Assembly: GCA_024227475.1 (NCBI GenBank)
Contig: JAAEUI010000433.1
Location: 1 to 59,743 of the forward strand
Origin: Paracoccaceae bacterium
GTDB lineage: Bacteria; Pseudomonadota; Alphaproteobacteria; Rhodobacterales; Rhodobacteraceae
Direction: 5' to 3'
Length of the DNA stretch: 59,743 nucleotides
Each line of letters opens with the position of its first letter. The stretch's first letter is position 1. Under the pieces are notes generated by a model. The model was not told the origin of the DNA, did not search any database, and saw only the letters and a list, made by a program, of their open reading frames with translations. Position numbers and translations under genes: made by a program. Positions 15,588-22,285 of the stretch are shown here, in pieces.

Positions 15588-16256
15588 TTGTCCAAGAAGA
15601 GACAGCGCAGTATCCGCACTCCTCCAAGGCGCGACCACATAACCCCGTCAAAACGAGAGACAACGGTTGAGAGCGGCCCGACGCGCGAGGCCATCATCCA
15701 GCGATGCAAGCAGATCGGCGTTGCGTTCGAGACCATGGCCAATGGCCGCGTGGTGCCCGAGGCAAACATTCAGAGATCAACGGATGCCTTGAGCTTATTG
15801 GCCGGCAGGGATGAGATAACCGGCGTGCAGTTGCAATCAGGCTTCGTCTACGGGTATCTGCACATGATGCTTTTCGGGCAGTCATGGCCCAGCGCGGCCG
15901 ATTATTCAGGAATTGTGCATGAGGTGCTGGATGTGGACAGTCACGTTGTCCGGGACGCGGGGCGGCTGACAGAAGAAGACCGGGAGGCATACCGGCGCGG
16001 CGCTCACTATAGGTTCGGTAAAGCCGATCAAGCCCTGCAGCGGCGGGTGATCAGCAACCGGGTGCGGCCAATAACGCGGATTGTCTGCCTGCAGGGCTTG
16101 ATGCCGAGGACGGCGAACGAGATGACGTTCCTGCACTCAGGGCTCAATGCGATAGCGTTCGAGTTTGGCTTTGGGGGGATGGTGAGGACCGGGAAGCGGC
16201 GAAAACTGGCGGGAAAGCAGTTTTATTCGCCCAATCCCAACATGATTTCCAATTGA
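15588..16256 (+). CDS. Unknown basic protein
   Basis: 222 codons, apparently starting with TTG behind AGAGGGGGA (spacing is long, so the start is uncertain). The N-terminal 30 residues are basic and disordered. The remainder is helical (GVQLQSGFVYGYLHMMLFG, VISNRVRPITRIVCLQGLM). Isolated between two leftward groups and the only rightward gene in 14.1-18.2 kb. Function unknown. Confidence 0.6.
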   Translation: MSKKRQRSIRTPPRRDHITPSKRETTVESGPTREAIIQRCKQIGVAFETMANGRVVPEANIQRSTDALSLLAGRDEITGVQLQSGFVYGYLHMMLFGQSWPSAADYSGIVHEVLDVDSHVVRDAGRLTEEDREAYRRGAHYRFGKADQALQRRVISNRVRPITRIVCLQGLMPRTANEMTFLHSGLNAIAFEFGFGGMVRTGKRRKLAGKQFYSPNPNMISN

Positions 16257-16465
16257 GCAACCCTCTTTTCAAGGGCGGCCAGACGGGCACCAGCATACGC
16301 CCAGCTGTTCGGGGGGATTGCTTTGGGCAGGTCCAGGCCCCGGCGCTGTGCGGTTGCCCTGACGTAGCTTGAAGTGCAGCCCAGTTTCTCCGCGATCTGC
16401 GGCGCCGTCCACTCGGGGTGGTCTTTGTGACAGTCTAGCACCATCATCCAGTTTACAGATGCCAT
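16223..16465 (-). CDS. Small helix-turn-helix protein
   Basis: 80 codons from the ATG at 16465. WTAPQIAEKLGCTSSYVRAT (about residues 19-38) is a canonical helix-turn-helix, followed by a linker and a C-terminal helix (ARLAALEKRVAQLEIML) that could dimerise as a coiled coil. Overlaps the end of the convergent gene by 34 bp. Likely a small transcription regulator. Confidence 0.65.
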   Translation of the reverse strand: MASVNWMMVLDCHKDHPEWTAPQIAEKLGCTSSYVRATAQRRGLDLPKAIPPNSWAYAGARLAALEKRVAQLEIMLGLGE

Positions 16466-16498
16466 TTTAAAAAGCCTCTTTTTCAACTATTCAATGAC

Positions 16499-16738
16499 TT
16501 ACGGATTAGGTTTTGCCGTTGAATTGGTGTTCTTTTCCACTTCTTCGAGCAAATCGGCCAGTTCCAGCCTGTTCATATTTAGGATTTCCTGCGTCGTTTC
16601 GATCCAAACGATATGATAGTCCAGCAGGCCGTCATTGCTGTGGCACCGCAAGGCCGCCTTCAATTTGGTGAGGCGATCACGTTGTCCTTGATCCATTTGC
16701 TCCTGTCCGTCGCAGTAGAACGCCCTTTCGCCCGTCAT
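16499..16738 (-). CDS. Small unknown protein, probably coupled to a 27-codon leader ORF
   Basis: 79 codons from the ATG at 16738, 4 nt after the stop of the ORF at 16743-16826. Alternative upstream starts (ATG 16777, TTG 16786) would lie inside that ORF and have poor ribosome sites. Helical, with a C-terminal acidic Leu-rich helix (RLELADLLEEVEKN). Function unknown. Confidence 0.5.
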   Translation of the reverse strand: MTGERAFYCDGQEQMDQGQRDRLTKLKAALRCHSNDGLLDYHIVWIETTQEILNMNRLELADLLEEVEKNTNSTAKPNP

Positions 16739-16742
16739 GTTT

Positions 16743-16826
16743 TTAAATATAGCTCTTATTGTTTGTGATTGGCCCATAAGGCGCAAACTTCCTAAATCGA
16801 CTGATCATGTCTTTCTGTTCAGACAT
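16743..16826 (-). CDS. 27-codon leader peptide candidate
   Basis: ATG behind an excellent TAGGAG site, 27 codons (starts MSEQKDMISRFRKF, ends NNKSYI). It begins 35 nt after the 3' CCA of the tRNA-like RNA and stops 4 nt before the ATG of the next gene. The DNA at its start has a 7-bp inverted repeat (CATGTCT/AGACATG). Its size, ribosome site and spacing suggest translational coupling rather than an independent product. Confidence 0.4.
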   Translation of the reverse strand: MSEQKDMISRFRKFAPYGPITNNKSYI

Positions 16827-16860
16827 GTCTTCGCTCCTATGAGGCCTTTACTGTAAGGGG

Positions 16861-17065
16861 TGGAGCGGGCGGCGGGAATCGAACCCGCCAGGGCGGCTAT
16901 GCCTTTTCGTGCTGCGGCTGTTTGCAACCAAACCGCAACTCTCCAAAGCACTATCCCCAGCTTTTGACGCGTCCTCCATGGGGGCCAGGCCTACCCAGAT
17001 TGCAGCCGACGCAACCCTTCCGGTTTCCTGTGTTCCGTGGCGCTCTACCTCTGAGCTACGCCCGC
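16861..17065 (-). tRNA. tRNA-Gly-like RNA with a ~130-nt insertion replacing the anticodon arm
   Basis: Read on the minus strand: a perfect 7-bp acceptor stem (GCGGGCG at 17065-17059 with CGCCCGC at 16871-16865), the UA at positions 8-9, a D arm GCTC-AGAGGTA-GAGC, a T arm GCGGG-TTCGATT-CCCGC, discriminator U, and an encoded CCA (16863-16861). U73 and the D arm resemble bacterial tRNA-Gly. Total length is 205 nt rather than about 75. The anticodon stem has no partner: CCACG follows the D arm, but no CGTGG occurs. The insert folds into other stems (GGTTGC/GCAATC with a 7-nt loop at 17016-16998; TGCGG/CCGCA with nested TTTG/CAAA at 16937-16913). No group I intron cores or tmRNA tag frame found. 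An ORF (16848-17075) overlaps it. Confidence 0.6.
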
Positions 17066-17085
17066 ATAAATTCATTTGATGGGCC

Positions 17086-17328
17086 TTATGAGTCAGTGGT
17101 TGGCGGGTGTGTTATGGCGTCTTGAGGTGCCCAATAGTTTGGGTGCCAGACATCCCAGGAATCGTGCACGCGAACAAAACAATCGCGGTAATCTTCAACT
17201 CGCCCCCCTTCCTCTTCCGCAGCCTCTTCTTTTGAGCACCAGCGTACTAGCTGAATACCTTCGTCACGGAAGTAAGCCCAAAAGGGTTCATGCCTCGGCG
17301 GTTCCTGTTCTTTTGCTGCGATCCACAT
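17086..17328 (-). CDS. DUF551-like small phage protein
   Basis: 80 codons. WIAAKEQEPPRHEPFWAYF near the start and HDSWDVWHPNYWAPQDAI near the end give the Trp/Pro pattern of small DUF551-type proteins common in phages. The ribosome site is ATAGGCCC, like its operon neighbours. Function unknown. Confidence 0.55.
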   Translation of the reverse strand: MWIAAKEQEPPRHEPFWAYFRDEGIQLVRWCSKEEAAEEEGGRVEDYRDCFVRVHDSWDVWHPNYWAPQDAITHPPTTDS

Positions 17329-17349
17329 TGTTTGGGCCTATGCGTTTGT

Positions 17350-17610
17350 TTATGGGTGTCGCTCGCCGCACGGTTCAGCCTCTTCGCCACATGAGAGGAT
17401 TTCCGCCCCGCAGGTGAACCGCAAAAAACCCCACCCCGTATTGAACCCAGGGGCATTACAATCGGGGCACAGTTCTTCTCGAAGATCGACCACGTTCTTA
17501 AAGCCTGCGCGTTGCTGGTTGATAATGCAGGTGGCAAGGAGGGCCAATTTCGGATCTTCACTCAGATCGCCGCCTCCCGCCATAAATTTAATTACTTCAG
17601 TCTCTGCCAT
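17350..17610 (-). CDS. Small cysteine-rich protein
   Basis: 86 codons behind AGAAAGGCCC. The N-terminal half is helical. LCPDCNAPGF, then FTCGAEILSCGEEAEPCG, contains five cysteines that could form a zinc knuckle. Function unknown. Confidence 0.55.
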   Translation of the reverse strand: MAETEVIKFMAGGGDLSEDPKLALLATCIINQQRAGFKNVVDLREELCPDCNAPGFNTGWGFLRFTCGAEILSCGEEAEPCGERHP

Positions 17611-17675
17611 CGTTCGGGCCTTTCTGTTAAGTTATGCCGCCTGCTCGGGCAGCGTGAATTTCCCCGTTCGGGGGC

Positions 17676-17864
17676 TCACTTGGTTGTCTGCCGGTCTTCC
17701 GGCCATTGCTTCTCAAGACGGACAAACTCACTGAACGTGAAGATGGTCCCAGCCGGGATTACCACCTTGTCCGTGTGCTCCGTGTAAACGGTCAAATCTT
17801 CCGCCAATTTCATTTCACGGATGCGATACGTCGCAACGGTCTGGACATCAAGTTCTTCGCTCAT
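17676..17864 (-). CDS. Small beta-rich protein
   Basis: 62 codons from the ATG at 17864 (AAAAGGCC upstream). Strand-rich (VATYRIREMKLAEDLTVY, KVVIPAGTIFTF). No family recognised. Second gene of the leftward operon from the promoter at 18157-18185. Confidence 0.5.
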   Translation of the reverse strand: MSEELDVQTVATYRIREMKLAEDLTVYTEHTDKVVIPAGTIFTFSEFVRLEKQWPEDRQTTK

Positions 17865-17875
17865 GTGCGGCCTTT

Positions 17876-18121
17876 TCAGTAATTGCCAACGAAGCACACG
17901 CTGGTGACCTCGTAAGATTTTTTGATTTCGTCAATCGCATCCTTGATCGCGCCAAGTGTGGTATCTTGAATTGGATCAAAAGCACCTTCGTTGCCGTCCA
18001 TGTAAGCTACAAACGCCCCGTGCTCTTTGAGCACCCCTATGCCCGACAATTCCCCCACTTCCGCACATATCGCGTCATAGCTTCCGTAATGAATGGAGAC
18101 TTTTTGTGGTGTGGTTGGCAT
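17876..18121 (-). CDS. Small unknown protein, first gene of a leftward operon
   Basis: 81 codons with AGAGAGCCCC upstream. Mixed alpha/beta (VSIHYGSYDAICAEVGEL, GVLKEHGAFVAYMDG). Directly downstream of a strong leftward promoter and its palindrome. Function unknown. Confidence 0.55.
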   Translation of the reverse strand: MPTTPQKVSIHYGSYDAICAEVGELSGIGVLKEHGAFVAYMDGNEGAFDPIQDTTLGAIKDAIDEIKKSYEVTSVCFVGNY

Positions 18122-18156
18122 CTTCTGGGGCTCTCTGGTCGGTTTGTGGTTTTTAA

Positions 18157-18192
18157 AACATATAGATTAATTCAAGAATTGTCAATTAATCT
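18157..18192 (-). promoter_or_regulatory. Leftward promoter overlapped by a 9-bp palindrome
   Basis: On the minus strand, TTGACA (18180-18185), 17 bp, TATGTT (18157-18162). A perfect inverted repeat, AGATTAATT (18164-18172) and AATTAATCT (18184-18192), covers the spacer and the -35 box. The 105-bp region between the divergent genes at 18121 and 18227 is very AT-rich compared with its surroundings. This operator differs from the CAATAC set. Confidence 0.6.
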
Positions 18193-18226
18193 TGCAAAGG
18201 TTTTTGTAAAGTGCTAACCATTCGCC

Positions 18227-18784
18227 ATGACACAGCACAGATCAGCGCTAATCGTGGCGGCGAAAGTCCCGTCGATCCAAACACAGAAGAACGCGGCCGA
18301 CGCTTGGCGCCCGGATGGCCTGTGGCTTCCCGAACATGGCTCGCCAGATGAATTTATCGCGTCCCTGTCCCCCGGTGATCTTGTCGGCGTATGGTCGTGC
18401 GAGCTGCTGGCGCCACCTATAGCGAAGCGCAATGGCGACACTCGGCGCAAGGCATTTCGGCGCGCTGCCGACGCCCTGATTGAACGCGGCGTGCTCTTGG
18501 AGGAATGGAAAACCGGCAGAGTTTCCACAGATCCGGCGACAATGTTGGCCATGTTTCTTGATGCTGTTGACGCGATCTCGGGCGTGTCCGGCAACGGCAG
18601 CCAAGGGCGTCCGAGCAAAGAACCGTTCACGGATGAAGAAAAGCAACTGATCGCAAATGCGTGGTTTCACCGCAAACACAGGAACAACCCGCAACGTGTT
18701 GCCGCCGTCCAGAAGCTTGTGCCACGGTTCATGGAACACGATTTTTACAAACATGGCTTCTCGGATGAACTGCGGAAACTATAG
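18227..18784 (+). CDS. Degenerate serine-recombinase-like protein
   Basis: 185 codons. SLSPGDLVGVWSCELLA (about 46-62) matches the R-P-G-D-x-L-V-V-W-x-x-D-x-L block of resolvases. ALIERGVLLEEWKTGRVST and AMFLDAVDAI follow in the family order, then a GRPSKEPFT hinge and a C-terminal helix-turn-helix-like segment. The N-terminal Y-A-R-V-S catalytic block is replaced by VAAKVPSIQTQ, so the nucleophile is probably missing or shifted. It may act as a DNA-binding regulator and is the first gene behind the divergent palindrome. Inferred from the motif pattern. Confidence 0.5.
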   Translation: MTQHRSALIVAAKVPSIQTQKNAADAWRPDGLWLPEHGSPDEFIASLSPGDLVGVWSCELLAPPIAKRNGDTRRKAFRRAADALIERGVLLEEWKTGRVSTDPATMLAMFLDAVDAISGVSGNGSQGRPSKEPFTDEEKQLIANAWFHRKHRNNPQRVAAVQKLVPRFMEHDFYKHGFSDELRKL

Positions 18785-18831
18785 AGGAGGCAGAGCAGTC
18801 AGAAACCAACTGACCATAGGTCGATTGCAAA

Positions 18832-19068
18832 ATGGATATGATGCATGTTCTGAACTCACGTCAGAAGCGTAACCTTCGCAAAATGTGCGAGCGGGAACCA
18901 TTGTCCTGGTCCGTTACCAGCGGCCACGACAAGATGGCCTGCGATAACCTGGTCACCCTTAAATTGGCTTATTACCAAGGCGGCACGGGAACGAACAACT
19001 GGCACTACAGACCAACCGACTTTGGGAAATCCCAATTTGCACTCATGGAGGCTTTGCAGGATGAGTGA
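18832..19068 (+). CDS. Small unknown protein
   Basis: 78 codons; two nearby ATGs make the start uncertain by 3 codons. Basic N-terminus (NSRQKRNLRKMCE), then SGHDKMACDNLVTLKLAYY and RPTDFGKSQF, which could be a small winged helix. Overlaps the next gene by 8 bp. Confidence 0.5.
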   Translation: MDMMHVLNSRQKRNLRKMCEREPLSWSVTSGHDKMACDNLVTLKLAYYQGGTGTNNWHYRPTDFGKSQFALMEALQDE

Positions 19069-19240
19069 GGCACTTAAACGAGCACGCGGAGAGTTAAACG
19101 CTCACAGCGCGGCGATGTCTGAACTTGCTAACCGGGTGCAGGCCTTGTGCCCAACGGCTAGGCGTCGCGATGTTGATGAGGTGCTGGACGCGCTCTGGCT
19201 TCTCGAAATTGATCTCCTGACTCCCAGGGAGGAGAAATGA
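19061..19240 (+). CDS. Small helical protein
   Basis: 59 codons from the ATG at 19061 (GGAGG 10 nt upstream). Two helices, Ala- and Leu-rich. Overlaps the HNH gene by 4 bp. Function unknown. Confidence 0.5.
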   Translation: MSEALKRARGELNAHSAAMSELANRVQALCPTARRRDVDEVLDALWLLEIDLLTPREEK

Positions 19241-19569
19241 CGCTGCGTCGTCACAAGATCAGCAATAAGAAAAAGCGAAGAGCTGCAAAGTGCCTCGCCG
19301 CCAATCGCTGTTATTGGTGTGACAGGGGACTGGCCACTAGGAACGGATTGAGTATGCTACGGCGCACAAAAGATCACGCTCACCCCAAACACGAGGGCGG
19401 CAACAAAACCGTTCCTTGCTGCTACCAATGCAATCAGATCAAAGGCGGTATGTCACTTATGGAGTGGTACACGTTTATGGCAGACAATGCGGCTTGGTGG
19501 AACACTCACGAACCAGGGTATGGTGGGCGACCTAGAAAAATTGAGCCAACTATTGAGGAGGCAGAGTGA
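19237..19569 (+). CDS. HNH endonuclease
   Basis: 110 codons. CYWCDRGL, then KDHAHPKHEGG (the DH of the HNH site), then CCYQCNQIKGG give the Cys-x2-Cys / His / Cys-x2-Cys zinc-stabilised HNH fold. The basic N-terminus (RRHKISNKKKRRAAK) would bind DNA. It sits between small coupled genes far from the terminase, so a homing or accessory nuclease is more likely than a packaging nuclease. Confidence 0.8.
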   Translation: MTLRRHKISNKKKRRAAKCLAANRCYWCDRGLATRNGLSMLRRTKDHAHPKHEGGNKTVPCCYQCNQIKGGMSLMEWYTFMADNAAWWNTHEPGYGGRPRKIEPTIEEAE

Positions 19570-19715
19570 TGCAAATTGACGCCGAGACGGTTGAACAAAT
19601 ACACCGCCTTGCGGCTCTGGTTGGTTGCCGGTTTGTGTTGCATGAAAACGTGAAAGTGACACACAAGCCGATTTGTGTCGCACAGGTGACTCAGAAGGAG
19701 GCCAATCAGTCATGA
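19569..19715 (+). CDS. 48-codon unknown protein
   Basis: Starts on the last base of the HNH stop and ends in an ATGA overlap with the Tat-signal gene. AALVGCRFVLHENVKVTHK is the core. Tight coupling on both sides is the main reason for calling it. Confidence 0.45.
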   Translation: MQIDAETVEQIHRLAALVGCRFVLHENVKVTHKPICVAQVTQKEANQS

Positions 19716-20113
19716 CAACTCGCAGAGGATTCTTAAAAGGCACAATCGCTGCGGTCGTTGCCGCACAGATTCCAGGCACCACAATAGATCAGGTCCTTGC
19801 TGCTACTTCGGATCCACCCTTGGTCAGAGAGTTCATGGATAATGGCTGGGTTCGCATCACTGAGCGGTTCACAATCAATGGTGTCAAATACATCAGCAGT
19901 TGTTTCGTCAGAGGTGATTATGAAAAAGCGGCAATTTCATTCCCTGATGAAGGGCTTGCACACATAGACGCTGGTGGCGGCGACTTGGAAATCATGGATG
20001 TCAGCCTAAAATATGACCAAGAGGACATACCTGCTCATAATCCAGCGTTGTGGTCTGACGCGCCGACAAAATGGGTTGTGTCTAACGGCAGCGTCACCGC
20101 AGGGCAGCGTTAA
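19712..20113 (+). CDS. Tat-signal secreted protein, paralogue A
   Basis: 133 codons from the ATG at 19712 behind AGAAGGAGG. The N-terminus TTRRGFLKGTIAAVVAAQ is a twin-arginine signal (RR-x-F-L-K plus a hydrophobic stretch), with likely cleavage after about residue 32 (VLAA-TS). The mature part reads GWVRITERFTINGVKYI, then FVRGDYEKAAISF, which aligns with the protein at 20979 (GDWVYLSTSFEQDGAQYAF, VKGDYENLNIDL). Export of a folded protein across the inner membrane by the host Tat machinery is implied. Function unknown; a cell-envelope or superinfection role is conceivable. Confidence 0.7.
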   Translation: MTTRRGFLKGTIAAVVAAQIPGTTIDQVLAATSDPPLVREFMDNGWVRITERFTINGVKYISSCFVRGDYEKAAISFPDEGLAHIDAGGGDLEIMDVSLKYDQEDIPAHNPALWSDAPTKWVVSNGSVTAGQR

Positions 20114-20132
20114 CCATTGGGGAGGCCGATTG

Positions 20133-20387
20133 ATGTGTCAGTGCACCCCAGAACTTCGGACGCCGTTTTGCGGCAAGCCGGGCTGTGAACGGCCAAGGCA
20201 AATGAATCAAAACTTCCTCCCCGGTGGCCAACAGAGTTGGGTGAACCCGGAAATGTTCTACTTTGCTGAAGATGCTCAATGCGCTCACATGTGGCTAGAC
20301 GATCTCAGGGCTCCAACACACGAACATGGCGACCGTTTATCACTGGTTGGCCGGATAAAGGCACTAACCATTGTGGAGACGGATTGA
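20133..20387 (+). CDS. Small Cys-rich N-terminus phage protein
   Basis: 84 codons from the ATG at 20133, behind GGGGAGG. It begins MCQCTPELRTPFCGKPGCE, a four-cysteine block that I recognise from small uncharacterised phage proteins and that may bind zinc. The rest is neutral. The ATG at 20387 of the next gene overlaps its stop. Confidence 0.55.
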   Translation: MCQCTPELRTPFCGKPGCERPRQMNQNFLPGGQQSWVNPEMFYFAEDAQCAHMWLDDLRAPTHEHGDRLSLVGRIKALTIVETD

Positions 20388-20713
20388 TGGTGGATAAACT
20401 TCAAGCTAAAGATGTTGTCTGGATTGTAAACGATATATCGGAACTTGGTGTTCGCATTGGAGATCAGTGTTTCTTTCTCTACAAAGGGGAAAGCCTTGTC
20501 TACGAAGCTGAAGATACCGATAGCGGAAACCGCATGTTGATCCGCACAGTTGGCAAACGGGAATTTGGCGAAACGTGCCAGCCGATCAATATGGATGATG
20601 TGCAAAAAGCTTCTCTTATGGGCATCAATATCAGAAACCAAAAGGTATCGGCTTCCGACTGTGACCGCTGGCAGCCTATGCCGGATCAATTGCCAAGTGT
20701 GGAGCCGGAATGA
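20387..20713 (+). CDS. Unknown small protein
   Basis: 108 codons behind TGTGGAGACGG. Beta-rich start (DVVWIVNDISELGVRIGD, CFFLYKGESLVYEAED), then a helical C-terminus. Overlaps the next gene by ATGA. Function unknown. Confidence 0.6.
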   Translation: MVDKLQAKDVVWIVNDISELGVRIGDQCFFLYKGESLVYEAEDTDSGNRMLIRTVGKREFGETCQPINMDDVQKASLMGINIRNQKVSASDCDRWQPMPDQLPSVEPE

Positions 20714-20982
20714 ACATTGACCCCGATCAATACGCTGCCTTTCAAAACAGCCTAGAGCCTTTTCTCAAGGATGCGCGAGACGGCGCATATGCGGAAGGCT
20801 ACCGCTACGGCTTGGCAGAAAGTTGGCTCGCATTATGTCGCCATCTTTTAAAGGCGAAGCGTGCGGACGATGACGCCCTGGCAGACCGAATTATGGCAGC
20901 TATAGAAGTTCTTGAAGAGGCGTGTCCGATAATCAAGAGATTCGCGGATGAAGTAACCAGTGGGGAGGCAGATCAGTCATGA
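20710..20982 (+). CDS. Small helical protein
   Basis: 90 codons. RDGAYAEGYRYGLAESWLAL and ALADRIMAAIEVLEEA are amphipathic helices. Coupled by ATGA overlaps to genes on both sides. Function unknown. Confidence 0.55.
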   Translation: MNIDPDQYAAFQNSLEPFLKDARDGAYAEGYRYGLAESWLALCRHLLKAKRADDDALADRIMAAIEVLEEACPIIKRFADEVTSGEADQS

Positions 20983-21467
20983 AACTTTCAACAAGCAGGC
21001 GCGATTTCCTGAAAGGCTTGCTGGCAGCCGCCGCAGCAACACAGATGTTTGGCCTGGACGTGGCTAGAGCTGCAGAGGCGATTGCGCCGGTTGTCGAGAC
21101 GCACGGAGATTGGGTTTACCTCTCCACGAGCTTTGAACAAGACGGCGCGCAATACGCATTCAGCATGTACGTGAAGGGAGATTACGAAAATTTAAACATC
21201 GACCTTACCGATAGGCACAACCCGGTTTTGAGATCGAAGAAAGGGGCTCATACGGAGTTGTGCGTTTGGGGGATGCAGCTAGAATGCACATCGCCATCGT
21301 CGTCACGCTATATCAGAACACACCGCTCAGACACATTGTTTGAACCCGCACGCTGCAATCTGCTGTCAAATTCAGGACCGACCGCGCCCAAAGTATTGCT
21401 CGAAAACGTCACGATCATTGCGGGCGATCCGTTCGCTATCGACAAACTAGAGGAGCCCCCATCATGA
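20979..21467 (+). CDS. Tat-signal secreted protein, paralogue B
   Basis: 162 codons behind GGGGAGGC. The twin-arginine signal is TSRRDFLKGLLAAAAATQ, with cleavage probably after ARA (about residue 30). The mature domain is paralogous to the protein at 19712 over about 35 residues (W-V-x-[IL]-[ST] ... [VF]-x-G-D-Y-E). It has an additional C-terminal part with two cysteines (ARCNLLSN, QLECTSP). Overlaps the third Tat gene by ATGA. Function unknown. Confidence 0.7.
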   Translation: MKLSTSRRDFLKGLLAAAAATQMFGLDVARAAEAIAPVVETHGDWVYLSTSFEQDGAQYAFSMYVKGDYENLNIDLTDRHNPVLRSKKGAHTELCVWGMQLECTSPSSSRYIRTHRSDTLFEPARCNLLSNSGPTAPKVLLENVTIIAGDPFAIDKLEEPPS

Positions 21468-21772
21468 ACAGACGCAAATTTCTTTCCGGCGCCGCGGGCG
21501 TACTGGCCGCCCCCGCGATCGTCCAAATAACGAACATCATGCCGGTGGTTTTTCGTCCGCTGTATAGCGCTGATTGGGTCGACATTGTCCTTACCGGCCG
21601 CACCATCAACGGCAGCCGGCATTGGTACGATCTGTGGCGAGAGGGCAGAGCTTTAGCCAATGGCTTCGAGTGGCGCCCTGGGGAGGGGCTCTACATGCCC
21701 GGGAATGGCGCCGGCAGGGTGAGGGTTGATTTGGCGCGTCATAAAACTGTGGACTTCACTGCTGATATTTAA
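21464..21772 (+). CDS. Tat-signal secreted protein, third member
   Basis: 102 codons. It starts MNRRKFLSGAAGVLAAP, a textbook Tat signal, followed by IVQITNIMPVVF, so cleavage may be absent and the segment may anchor the protein. The mature part (ADWVDIVLTGRTINGSRHWY) is not clearly paralogous to the two other Tat proteins, although it shares a short W-V-x-I opening. Last gene of the rightward run; converges with tail genes. Confidence 0.65.
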   Translation: MNRRKFLSGAAGVLAAPAIVQITNIMPVVFRPLYSADWVDIVLTGRTINGSRHWYDLWREGRALANGFEWRPGEGLYMPGNGAGRVRVDLARHKTVDFTADI

Positions 21773-21787
21773 CCTAATTGTCCAGTC

Positions 21788-22282
21788 TCAATACGAGTTT
21801 CCGTCCACCCAACGATGGCCTTTTACATTGTTTGCAACTATAAAGGCCACCACATCTTTGGGCCGGAAAAGGCGAACGTCATCAATCTCATAATAGGCAA
21901 CACCGCCCATCGTGCCCTCTGTCCCGTTCTCTTTGATGTATCTCACAACCCGGTTTCGCTCGTGTTGCTCGATGTTATCAGGATCGGCTGGCTTAACATA
22001 ATCATCATCTTCCGGCGTTATGTTATTGTCATCAAAAAATTCACTGTGGATGTGCAGCAGCATTGCCACGCCGGGGAGAAATGTAGGCGGGACAACTGGG
22101 TCGGCTGTTGGATTGCCTGGGTCCGTCATGAACTTCCCTTGGCTTCCTCCCCACCAGCTATAACGGACGCCCTTGCGAGGGTAGCCTTTTGCGTCCAAAA
22201 GAGGATTGGCCGGAGGATGTGCCTTGGCAAATGCAGCCATGGTTGGCTTGTTGGGAGCGTATAGAATGATGTCGATCGGCAT
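21788..22282 (-). CDS. Unknown protein of the tail-fibre operon
   Basis: 164 codons. PIDIILYAPNKPTMAAFAK, YSWWGGSQGKFM, then an Asp/Glu-rich middle (DDNNITPEDDDYVKPAD). It ends the leftward operon with the fibre genes, so a tail or tail-associated role is likely. No family recognised. Confidence 0.6.
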   Translation of the reverse strand: MPIDIILYAPNKPTMAAFAKAHPPANPLLDAKGYPRKGVRYSWWGGSQGKFMTDPGNPTADPVVPPTFLPGVAMLLHIHSEFFDDNNITPEDDDYVKPADPDNIEQHERNRVVRYIKENGTEGTMGGVAYYEIDDVRLFRPKDVVAFIVANNVKGHRWVDGNSY

Positions 22283-22285
22283 TGA

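Noticed and set aside
16861-17065. tmRNA or group I intron-bearing tRNA
   Set aside because: A canonical D stem is present, unlike tmRNA, and no tag frame ends correctly. The insert is about 130 nt, too short for a group I intron, and lacks core P/Q/R/S-like elements.
16861-17065. attP site in a tRNA gene
   Set aside because: No functional integrase is visible in the window, so integration at a tRNA is not supported.
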